This document shows positions 1-6,611 of a stretch of DNA of 11,429 nt, piece by piece (the stretch's first letter is position 1; every line of letters starts with the position of its first letter). The stretch covers positions 1-11,429 of the forward strand of contig JALSQH010000141.1 in the NCBI GenBank assembly GCA_026985515.1, written 5' to 3'. The notes under the pieces are model-generated. The model ran no database searches, was not told the DNA's origin, and saw nothing but the letters and a program-made list of their open reading frames with translations. The stretch is from a bacterium. Its GTDB lineage: Bacteria > JALSQH01. A program made the position numbers and the translations under genes.

Positions 1-226
1 GGTTTGTGACGGAGACAGACACGATGGGGTAAAGGCGGAGCAATCGTGGAATGCCCGCAGAGGAAGACATCCTTTTTGCGGAGCCTCCCATCGGGTCGGC
101 TGTGAAAGCGGTTTATTCAGGTGAAGCTACTGCCACGGAGTCACAGTTAACGGAGGGACAGAAGGTCGGAAAGAGGGAAAAGTGAATAAACCTTGCAGGG
201 CGGATGGAGACCTTCTGTCCCGGAGT
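1..226. repeat. 226-bp tandem repeat, copy 1 (structured, non-coding)
   Basis: The first 226 bases recur almost base for base starting at 227 with an unchanged period; for example GGTTTGTGAC occurs at 1 and 227, and ACGGAGTCA at 135 and 361. The unit has nested inverted repeats: an imperfect pair at 18-29 and 86-97, an inner CCGCA/TGCGG pair at 55-59 and 77-81, GGTTTATTCA at 110-119 against its reverse complement near 183-192, and GGGACAGAAGGTC at 155-167 against GACCTTCTGTCCC at 209-221. It is visibly GC-richer than the genes. The copy starts at the window edge, so further copies may lie to the left. I infer a dispersed palindromic element or structured RNA; its identity is unknown. Confidence 0.85.
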
Positions 227-432
227 GGTTTGTGACGGAGACAGACCCGATGGGATAAAGGCGAAGCAATCGTGGAATGCCCGCAGAGGAAGACATCCTT
301 TTTGCGGAGCCTCCCATCGGGTCGGCTGTGAAAGTGGTTTATGCAAGTGAACTCACCGCCACGGAGTCATATTTAACGGAGGGACAGAAGGTCGGAAAGG
401 GGGGGGGCGGAAAACGAACAACCTGCAAAGCG
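227..432. repeat. 226-bp tandem repeat, copy 2 (3' end decayed)
   Basis: This is the second copy of the unit at 1-226. Identity is high to about 399, then the copies diverge across a run of nine G (399-407); weaker similarity continues to about 432. The outer stem is perfect here: GACCCGATGGGA at 244-255 pairs with TCCCATCGGGTC at 312-323, enclosing CCGCA/TGCGG at 281-285 and 303-307. The GGGACAGAAGGTC arm is kept at 381-393, but its partner survives only as a degraded CCTTCTG near 441-447. GCGAAGCAATC at 261-271 resembles arms of dispersed palindromic repeats I remember from other bacterial genomes, which is a weak hint only. Confidence 0.8.
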
Positions 433-586
433 ATTCCACATCCTTCTGCAACTTGGCTATGAGAGGCAAAAAGAAGTTTTAAAACTCAACCCCGTCCACG
501 GACGCAGCCTCGCAATGCCCCGAGGGTGGAAGGTGACATGGAATAAACCACACCATGAAAAGCGGCCAATAAGATATAAACCTCAT
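433..586. other. Intergenic stretch with short GC-rich stems
   Basis: I see no gene here. The stretch holds a perfect 12-bp palindrome AGTTTTAAAACT (475-486), a CGTCC/GGACG pair with a 2-base loop (493-504) and a CCTCG/CGAGG stem with an 8-base loop (508-525). AATAAACC at 542-549 repeats the 3' arm motif of the upstream unit, and ATAAACCAC (543-551) is the reverse complement of GTGGTTTAT at 334-342. I infer these are remnants of the same repeat family. No T-run follows the stems on the plus strand, so an intrinsic terminator is not supported. Confidence 0.45.
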
Positions 587-614
587 TTGATTTTTCACTA
601 CCATAAGATATAAT
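587..614 (+). promoter_or_regulatory. Predicted sigma-70-type promoter for the dedA operon
   Basis: TTGATT (587-592) and a perfect TATAAT (609-614) are separated by 16 bp, 38 bases upstream of the GTG start at 653. The first four bases of the -35 match consensus. The predicted leader is about 30 bases. The prediction rests on motif match and position only. Confidence 0.6.
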
Positions 615-652
615 AACTTCAACTGCAAAAATCCTCTAACCAGGGAAACAAT

Positions 653-1267
653 GTGGAGCATCTGATAAATTTTTTGGGTGGCTATTCAGCACACATAATT
701 TACTTCCTCATATTCTTTTTTCTCATCCTCTGCGGGCTGGGATTCCCCGTTCCGGAGGACATAATCCTCCTCACCACAGGATATTTTGTCTATACTGGTG
801 ACATTCATCTCCTCCCGGCCCTCGTAATAACCTACTCTGCGGTTCTTGGCGGTGACACAATAATCTATATGATAGGTAAAATCTGGGGACTTAATATTCT
901 CAAAAAGAAATTCTTCCGCAGGATTTTTTCCGAGAAAAAAATAGAAATAGTGAGGCATCATTTCAATCTCTACGGCAACAAAACCATCTTCTTTGCACGA
1001 TTTGTCGTGGGCATAAGATCTGTTACCTTCTGGTCAGCTGGAGTCGTGGGGTTCCCCTACTGGAAATTCATCCTTTACGATGGTCTTGCAGCAATAATTT
1101 CTGTACCCGTAATCGTTTATCTCGGTTACTTCTTCGGAGAAAACATCGAATACCTGGCAAAGAATATGAGAAAAGCAGAGTTTGCCCTTTCAATTGTTGG
1201 TGGACTTGCCATTCTCTTTCTCATTTACTATAGTGTAAAGAGATTTAAGAAGAGGGAGAGCACTTGA
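653..1267 (+). CDS. DedA-family integral membrane protein
   Basis: This 204-residue protein belongs to the DedA (SNARE-associated/VTT) family of inner-membrane proteins, linked in other bacteria to lipid scrambling or carrier recycling, membrane homeostasis and proton-motive-force maintenance. Visible hallmarks are GFPVPED (residues 30-36), the GD..IYMIGKIWG segment (67-79) and FARFVVGIRSVTFWSAG (114-130), matching the family pattern FxRFxxGxR...AG. Hydrophobic segments lie near residues 12-30, 35-48, 55-75, 140-162 and 176-195; the tail is basic. Length is normal for the family. The start is GTG at 653, preceded by a weak CAGGGA site; the ATG at 651 is out of frame and stops after four codons. 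It is the first gene of a four-gene run, ending in a 4-bp overlap with the next start. The exact substrate cannot be read from sequence. Confidence 0.9.
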   Translation: MEHLINFLGGYSAHIIYFLIFFFLILCGLGFPVPEDIILLTTGYFVYTGDIHLLPALVITYSAVLGGDTIIYMIGKIWGLNILKKKFFRRIFSEKKIEIVRHHFNLYGNKTIFFARFVVGIRSVTFWSAGVVGFPYWKFILYDGLAAIISVPVIVYLGYFFGENIEYLAKNMRKAEFALSIVGGLAILFLIYYSVKRFKKREST

Positions 1268-2040
1268 GAATAGCAATAATTTCAGTGGGAAGAGAGATAC
1301 TCAGGGGGAGAGTCCTGGACACAAACTCCAACTACCTTGCCAGGGAATTAACTGCCCTTGGTCACCAGGTGGTAAGGATTTCCCAGATTGACGATATCAG
1401 GGAGGAAATCATATGGGAAGTCAAATATGCTGCATCTTCACCTGTTGAAGTAATCATAACCACAGGTGGCCTTGGTCCCACATCTGATGATATAACAATT
1501 CCCTCCATAGCCGCTGCATTTGACACACCATGTTTTGAGAATAAAGAAGCATTGAAGATAGTTGAAGAGAGATACAGATACTTTTACGAAAAAGGTGCTG
1601 TTGAATCACCTGACCTGACCCCTGAGAGGAAAAAGATGGCGTGCTTTCCAGAAGGAGCAGTACCACTCTTCAACAATGTGGGAGCCGCGCCAGGGATGAA
1701 GTGGGAAAAGAATGGAATTACAATCTACTCTCTCCCCGGCGTTCCTGCAGAGATGAAGTACATTTTTGAAAACCATATAAAGCCTGACCTGGAAGAAAGA
1801 AATATCTATCGTGAAAGATTTGTTGAAACCCCATGCAGAGATGAATCATTGCTGGAAAAATACATTTCAGATTTTAAAAAAAGAAACCCGGACATTTACA
1901 TCAAATCTGTACCTGAAAAATTTGGAAAAGAAGTACGAATAAAAGTTGTAATAGGAATGAGGGGAGACCGGGAAAAAATTGAGGAACTCCTCACTTCACT
2001 TGCTGGTGAGTTTTTAAAATCCATCAGGGAGCCCTGCTGA
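1264..2040 (+). CDS. CinA N-terminal-type (COG1058, molybdopterin-binding-like) protein
   Basis: This 258-residue protein matches the N-terminal region of CinA. Family features are GREILRGRVLDTNSNYLA (residues 9-26), TTGGLGPTSDD (66-76) and PGVPAEM (158-164), the conserved loops of the MoaB/MogA-like fold. In characterised CinA proteins this domain has ADP-ribose/NAD-related pyrophosphatase activity. Residues after about 170 fit the small domain that follows it. The C-terminal nicotinamide-nucleotide amidase (PncC) domain of full CinA, about 160 residues, is absent, and the stop abuts rpe, so I infer a genuine stand-alone form. The start is TTG at 1264, overlapping the dedA stop by 4 bp, with an AGGGAG ribosome site at 1253-1258. 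A role in nucleotide clean-up is likely, but the substrate is uncertain. Confidence 0.85.
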   Translation: MRIAIISVGREILRGRVLDTNSNYLARELTALGHQVVRISQIDDIREEIIWEVKYAASSPVEVIITTGGLGPTSDDITIPSIAAAFDTPCFENKEALKIVEERYRYFYEKGAVESPDLTPERKKMACFPEGAVPLFNNVGAAPGMKWEKNGITIYSLPGVPAEMKYIFENHIKPDLEERNIYRERFVETPCRDESLLEKYISDFKKRNPDIYIKSVPEKFGKEVRIKVVIGMRGDREKIEELLTSLAGEFLKSIREPC

Positions 2041-2699
2041 TGAAAATGATCGCAGCCTCCATTCTTTCTGCCGATTGCACGAAACTTGGAGAGGAGATAA
2101 AAAGAGTTGAAGAGGCCGGGGTTGACCTTATCCACATTGATGTAATGGATGGTCACTTTGTTCCAAATATTACCATGGGTCCATTTGTTGTTGAATCCAT
2201 CAGAAAAATAACAGATCTCCCCCTGGATGTGCACCTGATGATAGAAAACCCCATTTTTTTTGTTGAAGACTTCATAAGAGCGGGGGCAGACTGGATTTCA
2301 GTGCATGTTGAAGGTGAAAAACATCTGGAAAGAGTTCTTTCAAAAATCAGGTCAAAAGGAAAAAAAGCCGGTGTAGTTTATAATCCGGCAACCTCCATAG
2401 AGGGCTTTGAGTTTATTGAACATGTGGTTGATTTCGTCCTGATAATGACAGTAAATCCCGGTTTTGGGGGACAGAAAATGATAGAACCGGTTCTGAAAAA
2501 GGTAACGATGCTGAAGGAAAGATACAATCTTGAAGAGAAGGGTATCCCGGTGGAAGTTGATGGGGGAATAAAAGTGGAGAATATTAAAAAAGTTGCCCTT
2601 GCAGGAGCAGACATTTTTGTATCTGGCAGTGGAATATTCAAAAGCAATGATTACAGGACCACAGTTGAAAAAATGAGGAGGATCATCAGTGAAATTTAA
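2040..2699 (+). CDS. rpe: Ribulose-phosphate 3-epimerase
   Basis: The enzyme interconverts D-ribulose 5-phosphate and D-xylulose 5-phosphate in the cytosolic pentose phosphate or Calvin pathways. This 219-residue TIM-barrel protein has the normal family length. Visible signatures are HIDVMDGHFVPN (residues 32-43), LDVHLM (62-67), a YNPAT version of the usual NPATP loop (114-118), VNPGFGGQ (138-145) and VEVDGGI (171-177). His32, Asp34, His65 and Asp174 occupy the expected metal and catalytic positions, Asp34 and Asp174 being the acid/base pair. The ATG at 2040 shares its A with the TGA stop of the CinA-like gene (TGATG), and the 3' end overlaps the next gene by 11 bp, so translation is probably coupled. 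No other pentose phosphate gene is in view. Confidence 0.97.
   Translation: MKMIAASILSADCTKLGEEIKRVEEAGVDLIHIDVMDGHFVPNITMGPFVVESIRKITDLPLDVHLMIENPIFFVEDFIRAGADWISVHVEGEKHLERVLSKIRSKGKKAGVVYNPATSIEGFEFIEHVVDFVLIMTVNPGFGGQKMIEPVLKKVTMLKERYNLEEKGIPVEVDGGIKVENIKKVALAGADIFVSGSGIFKSNDYRTTVEKMRRIISEI
2676..2681 (+). promoter_or_regulatory. Shine-Dalgarno site inside rpe for the solute-binding protein
   Basis: A perfect AGGAGG lies within the last codons of rpe, seven bases before the GTG at 2689. It supports that GTG as the true start and the 11-bp gene overlap. Confidence 0.85.
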
Positions 2700-4197
2700 A
2701 TATCTCCTCATTGCCATTCTCGTCACAGGTCTGTTAATTGGGTGTCACAAAAAGAAGTTCAATCCGGGGGAAATTATTGTGGGACTTGAGGGAAGTCCCT
2801 CAATTTTTGATCCAAGGCTTGCCACAGATGCATATTCTGCGAGGATAAACTCACTCATATATGATGGGCTGGTGAGGATAAATGAGAGGGGGGAAATTGC
2901 ACCTGATCTTGCCGAAAAATGGGAAATAAAAGGGAAAAAAGTTATCTTTCACATCAGAAAAGGGGTGAAATTTCACAATGGTAAAGAGCTCACCTCCAGA
3001 GACGTGAAGTGTACCATAGAGAGCATTCTTCATTCCCCCTCCCCTTACCGGAACAGCCTGAATACAATTGAGAAGATTGAAATACCTGATAGATACACTG
3101 TAATTCTCCACCTTAAACAGATTTTTGCTCCCCTTCTCACCGCTCTTGCTGTTGGAATAGTACCCTGTGGAGATGACCCGGACCACTTTAAACCTGTGGG
3201 AACAGGTCCATACATGTTGAAGGAGTTTAAAAGGGGAGAGGAGGTGGTTCTGACGAGATTTGAAAACTATTTCCTGGGTACTCCCCACCTCCAGAAAATA
3301 ATTTTTAAAGTGATCCCTGACGACACAACAAGAATCATGGAACTCGAAAGGGGGGAAGTCTCACTACTCCAGAACTCAATCCCTCCAGATTTCCTTCCTG
3401 AGTTAAAGAAAAACGGGGAAATAGAAATAGTTATCAAACCTGGGGTAAATGTCTCGTATCTTGGATTCAATCTTAAAGACCCCATCCTTTCCCGGGTAGA
3501 GGTTAGAAAAGCTATTGCTCTTGCAATAAACAGGGATGAAATTATAAAACATCTCCTGGGAGGACTTGCAAGTAAGGCCAGCTCCATTATATCTCCACAA
3601 CTCTGGGCATATACACCTGTCACTGTACCTGGATATGACCCGGAGAAGGCAGAAAAACTTCTTGACAGGGCTGGATACAAAAGAGGTGCTGATGGAATAA
3701 GATTTTCACTGGAGTACAAAACATCCACAAACAGATTGAGAAGAAGAATAGCAGAAGTGATAGCAAGGCAACTGGAAAGGGTGGGAATCAGAGTGAAAGT
3801 GAGGAGTTATGAATTTGGAACATTTTTCAGTGACATAAGGAAGGGGAATTTTCAAATCTACTCACTAACCTGGGTGGGAATAACCGATCCTGATATTCTT
3901 TACTACGCCTTTGATTCCCACAGCATTCCTCCCGAGGGAGCAAACAGGGGTCATTATCACAATGAAGAATTTGATAAACTTGTTGAAGAGGCAAGACATA
4001 CCTTCAATAAAAATAAGCGAAAAAAACTCTATGCAAAGGCTCTTAAAATACTTGCAGAGGACCTTCCCATTTATCCTCTCTGGTATCACTTTAACATAAT
4101 CGCTTACAGAAAGGGCCTCAGGGGCATAAAGATTCATCCGGGGGGAGATTACTATTTTCTTAAAGATGTGTACTGGCTGAGATCCTCCGGAAAGTAA
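2689..4197 (+). CDS. Family 5 (Opp/Dpp-type) ABC transporter solute-binding lipoprotein
   Basis: This 502-residue protein resembles the SBP_bac_5 family, which captures peptides, nickel or some oligosaccharides outside the cytoplasmic membrane for an ABC importer. The N-terminus is a lipoprotein signal: basic MKFK, a hydrophobic stretch and the lipobox LIGC with lipidated Cys19. The family motif around LAEKWEIKGKKVIFHIRKGV (residues 74-93) followed by KFHNGKELTSRDV is clear, as is PVGTGPYMLKEF (169-180); YDPEKAEKLLDRAGY further on is also typical. The GTG start follows a strong AGGAGG. No permease or ATPase gene is adjacent: the next gene is cheA on the opposite strand, overlapping the 3' end by 46 bp. 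It may therefore be an orphan binding protein, or pass ligand information to the neighbouring receptor; that is speculation. The ligand cannot be told. Confidence 0.93.
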   Translation: MKFKYLLIAILVTGLLIGCHKKKFNPGEIIVGLEGSPSIFDPRLATDAYSARINSLIYDGLVRINERGEIAPDLAEKWEIKGKKVIFHIRKGVKFHNGKELTSRDVKCTIESILHSPSPYRNSLNTIEKIEIPDRYTVILHLKQIFAPLLTALAVGIVPCGDDPDHFKPVGTGPYMLKEFKRGEEVVLTRFENYFLGTPHLQKIIFKVIPDDTTRIMELERGEVSLLQNSIPPDFLPELKKNGEIEIVIKPGVNVSYLGFNLKDPILSRVEVRKAIALAINRDEIIKHLLGGLASKASSIISPQLWAYTPVTVPGYDPEKAEKLLDRAGYKRGADGIRFSLEYKTSTNRLRRRIAEVIARQLERVGIRVKVRSYEFGTFFSDIRKGNFQIYSLTWVGITDPDILYYAFDSHSIPPEGANRGHYHNEEFDKLVEEARHTFNKNKRKKLYAKALKILAEDLPIYPLWYHFNIIAYRKGLRGIKIHPGGDYYFLKDVYWLRSSGK

Positions 4198-5906
4198 CTC
4201 CAGAGGATTCCGGGATGGATCAGAAAAGAGGGTTCACCATTTCTGAAAAAGTAGCCATAAAGATAGGGTACTGACCTGAAATCAGATGGTAATTCTCTAA
4301 CAAGAACCATATCAATCTCTTCCACTTCCTCAATAAAATATCCAAGATATTTCCCTCTAAACCCAAAGATAAGTGCTGTCCCGGATGGCACCCCCTTTAC
4401 CTCTATCTTTTCTCCTCTAAACCTCACATTATCTGGATCATCCACTGAAACAAGTGCCTCAACCATATAAGAGGGGAAAGCCACCCTTTCTCCATTCATC
4501 ATCACAATTACCACATTCTGAAGAATCGCTGATCTGGGAATTTTGATTGTAAAAACAGTGCCTTTACCTCTCTCGCTTTCCACATATATAAAACCATAGA
4601 GTTTCTGAACCATCTCCTTTACAGCATCAAGTCCCACCCCCCGGCCAGCTATAACATCCTTATTTTCCGAGGTGCTCATTCCCGGATGGAAAAGATACTG
4701 AAGGATTTCACTTTCAGAAAGATCTGCGATCTTCTCCTTCTCAACCAGACCCATCTCAACAATTTTTTCCCTGACCCTCTCAATATCCACACCTCTTCCA
4801 TCATCTGAAACCCTGATCTGAAATGCATCAGGAAAATCCTCTGCCTCTATTTTAACTATTCCAGCTGGAGACTTGCCCATCTCTCTCCTTTCCTCGGGAG
4901 TTTCAATACCATGATAAACTGCATTCTTAATAATATGCACAAGTATGGAGTAAAGTTTATCAACCACCCCTCTATCGATCAAAACCCCTTTATCAACAAT
5001 GGTGAGTATTACACGCTTTCCAAGTTCCTTTGAATAACTCTGCACCATCTCTTTCAAACCATCTTCAAGAATTTTCAGTGGTACCATCCTTATGTCAAGA
5101 AGCCTGTCATACATTTTCTCCACAAGCATATCCAGTTTAAAGGAAAGATCATCATCCGGATCAAGTTTTCTTTTTATCTTCTCTTTGAGAAGAAAGAATT
5201 GTGTGAGGTCATCCATCAATCTATCAAGATCATCGATTCTTACTCTTAGCGTTTCCCCCAGAAGGGGCTTTTGCTCTGGAGATTCTACAGGAGAAACATT
5301 TACTCCTATTATTCCCTTTTCACCTTCCAGGAGATTATAAAGTTTCCCCACATTTCCCTTTACAATAAGAGATAGAGGATTGGGATATTCACCCTTTTTA
5401 AGCAGGTTCTTATCTGCGTTGCTTCTGTAAATCTCAAGTTCCCTTCCAATATTTCTGATGAGTTTAAAAATGGTAGCTGATGGCATGGGAAGCGAGGATG
5501 AAAGGAAAATATCAACTTTAAATGTGCCTTCCCCTGAAGAAGTTTCTTTAATTACAGGAACCAGGCCTTCTTTCTTCCCCTCTTTTTCCTCTTTCTCTTC
5601 TAACTCCACCCCACTCTCAATATATCTTTCAATCATTCTTTTTATTTCCCCGTAGATTCGGGAAATTTCCTCTCTTCCTTTTTCAAAGGCACTGATGGAT
5701 GAAAAGTACTCCTCAAGTCTGTGAATTTTTTCAACAGTTCTGCTCAATCCCACTGTGGCACACATTCCCTTCAGAGAGTGGGCATGCCTGTAGGCTTCAG
5801 CAAGTTCTTTTTCACCGGGAAGGGAACCGGAAATTACGGATTCAATACCTTTTAGATGCTCCTGAGCTTCCTCAATAAATAATTCTCTCAGTCTTTCCTT
5901 TCTCAT
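4152..5906 (-). CDS. cheA: CheA-type chemosensory histidine kinase
   Basis: This 584-residue cytosolic kinase is coupled to a chemoreceptor; it autophosphorylates on a His of the P1 domain and passes phosphate to CheY. Domains in order: P1/Hpt (1-100) with AHSLKG and phospho-acceptor His43; a charged linker; a P2-like regulator-docking domain (about 128-205); P3 dimerisation helices (217-275); a P4 ATPase with N-box HIIKNAVYHG (324-333), DDGRG (368-372) and GRGVGLDAV (421-429); and a CheW-like P5 (459-575). Asn328 is kept, but Tyr331 stands where most CheA proteins have Asp (N..DHG). It is somewhat shorter than the enterobacterial protein. Its ATG overlaps the CheY stop as ATGA, with no clear ribosome site, so translational coupling is likely. 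The 3' end overlaps the convergent solute-binding gene by 46 bp. It could serve taxis, pili or another output. Confidence 0.93.
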   Translation of the reverse strand: MRKERLRELFIEEAQEHLKGIESVISGSLPGEKELAEAYRHAHSLKGMCATVGLSRTVEKIHRLEEYFSSISAFEKGREEISRIYGEIKRMIERYIESGVELEEKEEKEGKKEGLVPVIKETSSGEGTFKVDIFLSSSLPMPSATIFKLIRNIGRELEIYRSNADKNLLKKGEYPNPLSLIVKGNVGKLYNLLEGEKGIIGVNVSPVESPEQKPLLGETLRVRIDDLDRLMDDLTQFFLLKEKIKRKLDPDDDLSFKLDMLVEKMYDRLLDIRMVPLKILEDGLKEMVQSYSKELGKRVILTIVDKGVLIDRGVVDKLYSILVHIIKNAVYHGIETPEERREMGKSPAGIVKIEAEDFPDAFQIRVSDDGRGVDIERVREKIVEMGLVEKEKIADLSESEILQYLFHPGMSTSENKDVIAGRGVGLDAVKEMVQKLYGFIYVESERGKGTVFTIKIPRSAILQNVVIVMMNGERVAFPSYMVEALVSVDDPDNVRFRGEKIEVKGVPSGTALIFGFRGKYLGYFIEEVEEIDMVLVRELPSDFRSVPYLYGYFFRNGEPSFLIHPGILWSYFPEDLSQYTSLRK

Positions 5907-6265
5907 TTAAAAAGCTTATTCACCACCTTCTTTATATCTCTTCTGGAGAAGGGCTTCACAATGAATTCCTCAGCTCCCGCCTCAAGAGCTTCAACCACCA
6001 CATTCTTCTGACCCAGGGTGGTTATAACGATTATTTTTGCATCGGGATCCTTCTCCTTTATCTCCTTAATTGCATCGATTCCATTCTTGCCCGGCATGAC
6101 GATATCCATGGTCACAAGATCAGGCTTCAATTCCTGGTAGAGGTTAACTGCTGAATCCCCATCAAACGCTTCACCAACCACCTCAAAATCAAGGGATGTA
6201 AAAATCTCCTTCAACTTTTCCCTCATAAATCTCGCATCATCAGCAATCAAAACTCTCCTCTTCAT
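5903..6265 (-). CDS. cheY: CheY-like single-domain response regulator
   Basis: This is a stand-alone receiver domain of 120 residues, the normal CheY length, expected to accept phosphate from the adjacent CheA. Acidic pocket Asp9/Asp10, acceptor Asp54 in TMDIVMPG, Thr82 and Lys104 (VKPF) are all present, so the phosphorylation chemistry should be intact. There is no output domain, so it must act by binding a partner such as a motor or pilus component. I chose the ATG at 6265 because GAGGAG lies four bases upstream and homology starts right after it. An in-frame ATG at 6298 would add 11 unrelated residues and overlap the upstream gene. There is a 16-base gap to the CheW-like gene and a 4-bp ATGA overlap with cheA. 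Confidence 0.92.
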   Translation of the reverse strand: MKRRVLIADDARFMREKLKEIFTSLDFEVVGEAFDGDSAVNLYQELKPDLVTMDIVMPGKNGIDAIKEIKEKDPDAKIIVITTLGQKNVVVEALEAGAEEFIVKPFSRRDIKKVVNKLFK

Positions 6266-6281
6266 AACTCTCCTCACACCT

Positions 6282-6611
6282 TTATTCTGCAAATTCAATT
6301 ATCCTGTAACGCTCCCCACCATACAAAAGCCAACCTTCTTCCTGTTCCACCTTTTCGTCTTCAACTGTCGCCAGGATTCCCTCAATCTGAATCGTCCTTC
6401 CTCCTCTGAGAAAAAGGAAAAGCATGTGTTCTGCATTAACTCTGTTAATTATAGCATAAATTTTCTCCCTGAAAACAACTGCCCCCTTCAAATCTTTCCC
6501 CCGGTAAAAGGGTATTGAAAAAACCTTCTCCACCTCCTCCACACCATCAACCCTTTCCAGAGGGACTGCCAGAAGTGACCCATCAGAGCTTTTAACCAGA
6601 AAATACTTCAT
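6282..6611 (-). CDS. Short CheW-like coupling protein (divergent)
   Basis: This 109-residue protein is probably the adaptor linking receptor to CheA. The evidence is partly positional: it lies between a receptor gene and cheY-cheA. In sequence, the pattern LLAVPLERVDGVEEVEKVFSIP (13-34), a KGAVVFREKIYAIINR stretch (42-57) resembling the CheW 'G.....R..I.pvidl' strand, and LFLFLRG..TIQIEGILATV (64-83) fit the SH3-like CheW fold. It is much shorter than a usual CheW (about 140-170 residues), and the conserved glycines are weak. It starts with ATG immediately after the receptor's TAG stop (TAGATG), so translation is probably coupled. An alternative is an unrelated small beta protein of the same operon; structural comparison with CheW would settle it. 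Confidence 0.6.
   Translation of the reverse strand: MKYFLVKSSDGSLLAVPLERVDGVEEVEKVFSIPFYRGKDLKGAVVFREKIYAIINRVNAEHMLFLFLRGGRTIQIEGILATVEDEKVEQEEGWLLYGGERYRIIEFAE

Noticed and set aside
113-346. 77-codon minus-strand frame across the tandem repeat
   Set aside because: It spans the copy junction and its composition follows the repeat; no start signal or recognisable domain.
1-432. CRISPR array
   Set aside because: The repeat unit is 226 bp with no short repeat/spacer alternation, and no cas gene is present.
475-525. Intrinsic terminator upstream of the dedA operon
   Set aside because: Stems exist, but none is followed by a T-run on either plausible strand, and no gene ends just before them.
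3267-3728. 153-codon minus-strand frame inside the solute-binding gene
   Set aside because: It overlaps an unmistakable gene throughout and shows no motif.
6266-6298. Upstream ATG for the CheY-like protein
   Set aside because: It lies inside the CheW-like gene and adds residues unlike any receiver domain; the ATG at 6265 has GAGGAG in front.
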